NCBI GenBank assembly: GCA_965223775.1
Contig: OZ245021.1
Span: 868,001 to 932,000, forward strand
DNA from: JAJDXW01 sp965223775
GTDB taxonomy: Bacteria; Pseudomonadota; Gammaproteobacteria; HK1
Direction: 5' to 3'
Length of the DNA stretch: 64,000 nucleotides
Positions 62,742 through 64,000 of this stretch are shown piece after piece. Within the stretch, counting starts at the first letter, position 1. Every line of letters starts with the position of its first letter. The notes under the pieces are model-generated. The model saw nothing but the letters and a program-made list of their open reading frames with translations, searched no databases and had not been told where the DNA came from. A program made the position numbers and the translations under genes.

Positions 62742-62978
62742 TCACGAGCCCGGCCCACCCTCGCGGGGGCGATCCGGACCGCGGAGGCGAGCGCCACCAC
62801 GTTGCCTGCCTCGCCGTAGACCGCGGTGCCGGTGAAGTGCTTGCGGCGCGCGCAGGGTGACGGTTGCTTCGCTTCCCACCGCCCGCGCGACCACCCCGGC
62901 CACATAGCCTCCGTTGCCGAGTCCGGGCGGGCCCGAAAAACGCGAATCGATCACGATCTTGCAGACAAAATCGTTCAT
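62742..62978 (-). pseudogene. Acyl-CoA thioesterase-like hotdog-fold relic
   Basis: One frame starts MNDFVCKIVIDSRFSGPPGLGNGGYVAGVVARAVGSEATVTLRAPQ, like the N-terminus of a hotdog-fold thioesterase family. A different frame of the next bases reads HFTGTAVYGEAGNVVALASAVRI, like the family's C-terminal strand. The middle of the gene is missing and the frame changed, so it is a decayed gene. Confidence 0.6.
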
Positions 62979-63009
62979 CTTCTTCTAACGTCCGTCATCC
63001 GATCCGGTT

Positions 63010-63711
63010 TCAGATCCGGCTGCGGCCAGGCGCGAACAGTTTCACGTGCCGGTGCTTGAAGAACGGGATCAGGACCGCGCCGGCGAGAAAGCCGCCGACA
63101 TGGGCGTCCCACGCCACCCCGCCGCCGGCCGCGCCGACCATGGTGGAATTGATGAGCTGCAGCACGAACCAGCCGCCCAGCACCCAGACCGCGCGGAGCC
63201 GCATCGTGTGGATGAAGAAGCCGAAGGGGATGGCCACGAGCACCCGGGCGTGCGGATAGAGGAGCAGGTACGCGCCGAGCACCCCCGATACCGCCCCGCT
63301 CGCTCCGATGAGCGGCACTTGGGAGGCCGCGTTGGGAGCGGCGTGGGCGACGAGCGCGAGCAGTCCGCAGACGAGGTAGAACAACGTGAACCGCACCGGT
63401 CCCATCGCGTCCTCGACGTTGTTGCCGAAGATCCAGAGATAGAGCATGTTCCCGATGACGTGCATCCAGCCGCCGTGCATGAACATCGACGTGAACGCGG
63501 TCGCCCAGGCCGGCGCCAGGACGAGCTCGGCGGGCAGGTGTGCCTTGTCGAACAGCACGGCCGGGATGGCGCCGAGGGCGAACACCACATGCTGCCGATC
63601 GTAGCCGTCGAGCGAGATCTGCCAAAGGAACACGAGTCCGCACGCCACGATGAGGGCGATGGTGACGTACGGGGTGCGCTGAGTCGGGTTGTCGTCGTGG
63701 AGCGGAAACAT
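63010..63711 (-). CDS. Rhomboid family intramembrane serine protease
   Basis: 233 residues with six transmembrane helices. Catalytic Ser is S138 in the GASGAVSGVLGAY motif and His is H204 in WDAHVGGFLAG; HGGWMHVIGNMLYLWIFGNNVED is the first conserved loop with the oxyanion Asn. Cleaves transmembrane segments of other proteins; the substrate is unknown. Length and dyad are typical for the GlpG-like secretase-A type. Confidence 0.92.
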   Translation of the reverse strand: MFPLHDDNPTQRTPYVTIALIVACGLVFLWQISLDGYDRQHVVFALGAIPAVLFDKAHLPAELVLAPAWATAFTSMFMHGGWMHVIGNMLYLWIFGNNVEDAMGPVRFTLFYLVCGLLALVAHAAPNAASQVPLIGASGAVSGVLGAYLLLYPHARVLVAIPFGFFIHTMRLRAVWVLGGWFVLQLINSTMVGAAGGGVAWDAHVGGFLAGAVLIPFFKHRHVKLFAPGRSRI

Positions 63712-63833
63712 CGGTGCTGTCGGCTACCGGGCGGCACGGTCAGGCAGCGGAAATCTCTCTGTGTCCATTGCTTGATGCCAAGCTTCGAAGATGCCGGATA
63801 ACCAGAGAGATCGAAGGCGAGATCGAGCCGAGG

Positions 63834-64000
63834 CTACTTGAGCGGGTTGAGCCACTCGAGTCCATCGAAGCGGGCGAAGTCGCCATCGGTCGAGCACAGG
63901 ACGAGCCCATGCTCGATAGCAAGGGCCGCGACGTGGGCATCCGGCACGAGGTTGGCCCGGCCTTCCGCGCTCTTCATGAGTGGCGCAAGTATCTCCCGGT
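63834..64000 (-). CDS. vapC: PIN-domain toxin (VapC), C-terminal part, runs off the window
   Basis: The last 55 codons of a vapC gene: REILAPLMKSAEGRANLVPDAHVAALAIEHGLVLCSTDGDFARFDGLEWLNPLK. The conserved PDAHVAALA Asp and STDGDFARF Asp are present. Its antitoxin should lie beyond the right edge, upstream on this strand. Partial by position only. Confidence 0.85.
   Translation of the reverse strand, partial: REILAPLMKSAEGRANLVPDAHVAALAIEHGLVLCSTDGDFARFDGLEWLNPLK

Overview
The window is GC-rich bacterial DNA, densely packed with genes and rich in accessory functions. The gene set fits a heterotrophic member of the Pseudomonadota, probably alphaproteobacterial: a CUT1-type ABC importer, SbmA, CaiB-type CoA-transferase, HyuA/HyuB, ChrA, DUF3574, a DUF2161-type nuclease and a rhomboid protease. 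No rRNA, tRNA or CRISPR array was seen, so the taxonomy is an inference from protein families only.

Layout. 1-6 kb: a DapA-family lyase, alanine dehydrogenase, exonuclease III, a chromate transporter and an NHL-repeat protein. 6-7.5 kb: an HNH nuclease and a DUF3574 protein between two copies of a fold-back repeat. 7.6-13 kb: an aminotransferase, a HicBA pair whose toxin gene has an internal duplication, a VOC protein, a LarA-type protein and an SbmA-like transporter. 13.2-17.7 kb: an orphan FitA-type antitoxin, an AT-rich exported-protein gene, a very long 2OG-Fe(II) oxygenase and a Uma2 nuclease. 18-23.3 kb: a CoA-transferase, two alpha/beta hydrolases and a fused alpha-beta E1 of a 2-oxoacid dehydrogenase. 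23.4-33.5 kb: a type I restriction-modification locus in the order R, S, M, interleaved with two toxin-antitoxin cassettes and one antitoxin relic; hsdS is split by an ISXO2/IS1595-type insertion with intact 27-bp ends and an 8-bp target duplication. 34-39.5 kb: GNAT, YbaK-type deacylase, DUF2161 nuclease, AbrB/PIN pair, M20 amidase, ThpR and a small DUF1640-like protein. 39.5-45.4 kb: a five-gene sugar-type ABC importer. 46-50 kb: a patchy region with small proteins, a TauE/SafE permease, a vapC relic and a D-aminoacylase. 50.3-56 kb: a GMC oxidoreductase, an acyl-CoA ligase and an uncharacterised protein in one overlapping operon, converging on a phosphotransferase and a small helical protein. 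56.5-62.7 kb: CinA-C domain protein, a hydrolase/HyuB/HyuA operon and an enoyl-CoA hydratase. 62.7-64 kb: a hotdog-fold relic, a rhomboid protease and a vapC gene running off the end.

Two themes stand out. First, defence and addiction genes are concentrated here: four apparently complete toxin-antitoxin pairs, one orphan antitoxin, two relics, one partial toxin and a disrupted type I system. Second, a family of palindromic repeats (three copies plus one fragment) keeps its stems while the stem sequence changes between copies. Many operons show 1-11 nt overlaps between genes, so translational coupling is probably common. The most unusual small feature is a 20-codon (Glu-Arg)n mini-gene that joins the two ABC permease genes through overlapping stop and start codons.
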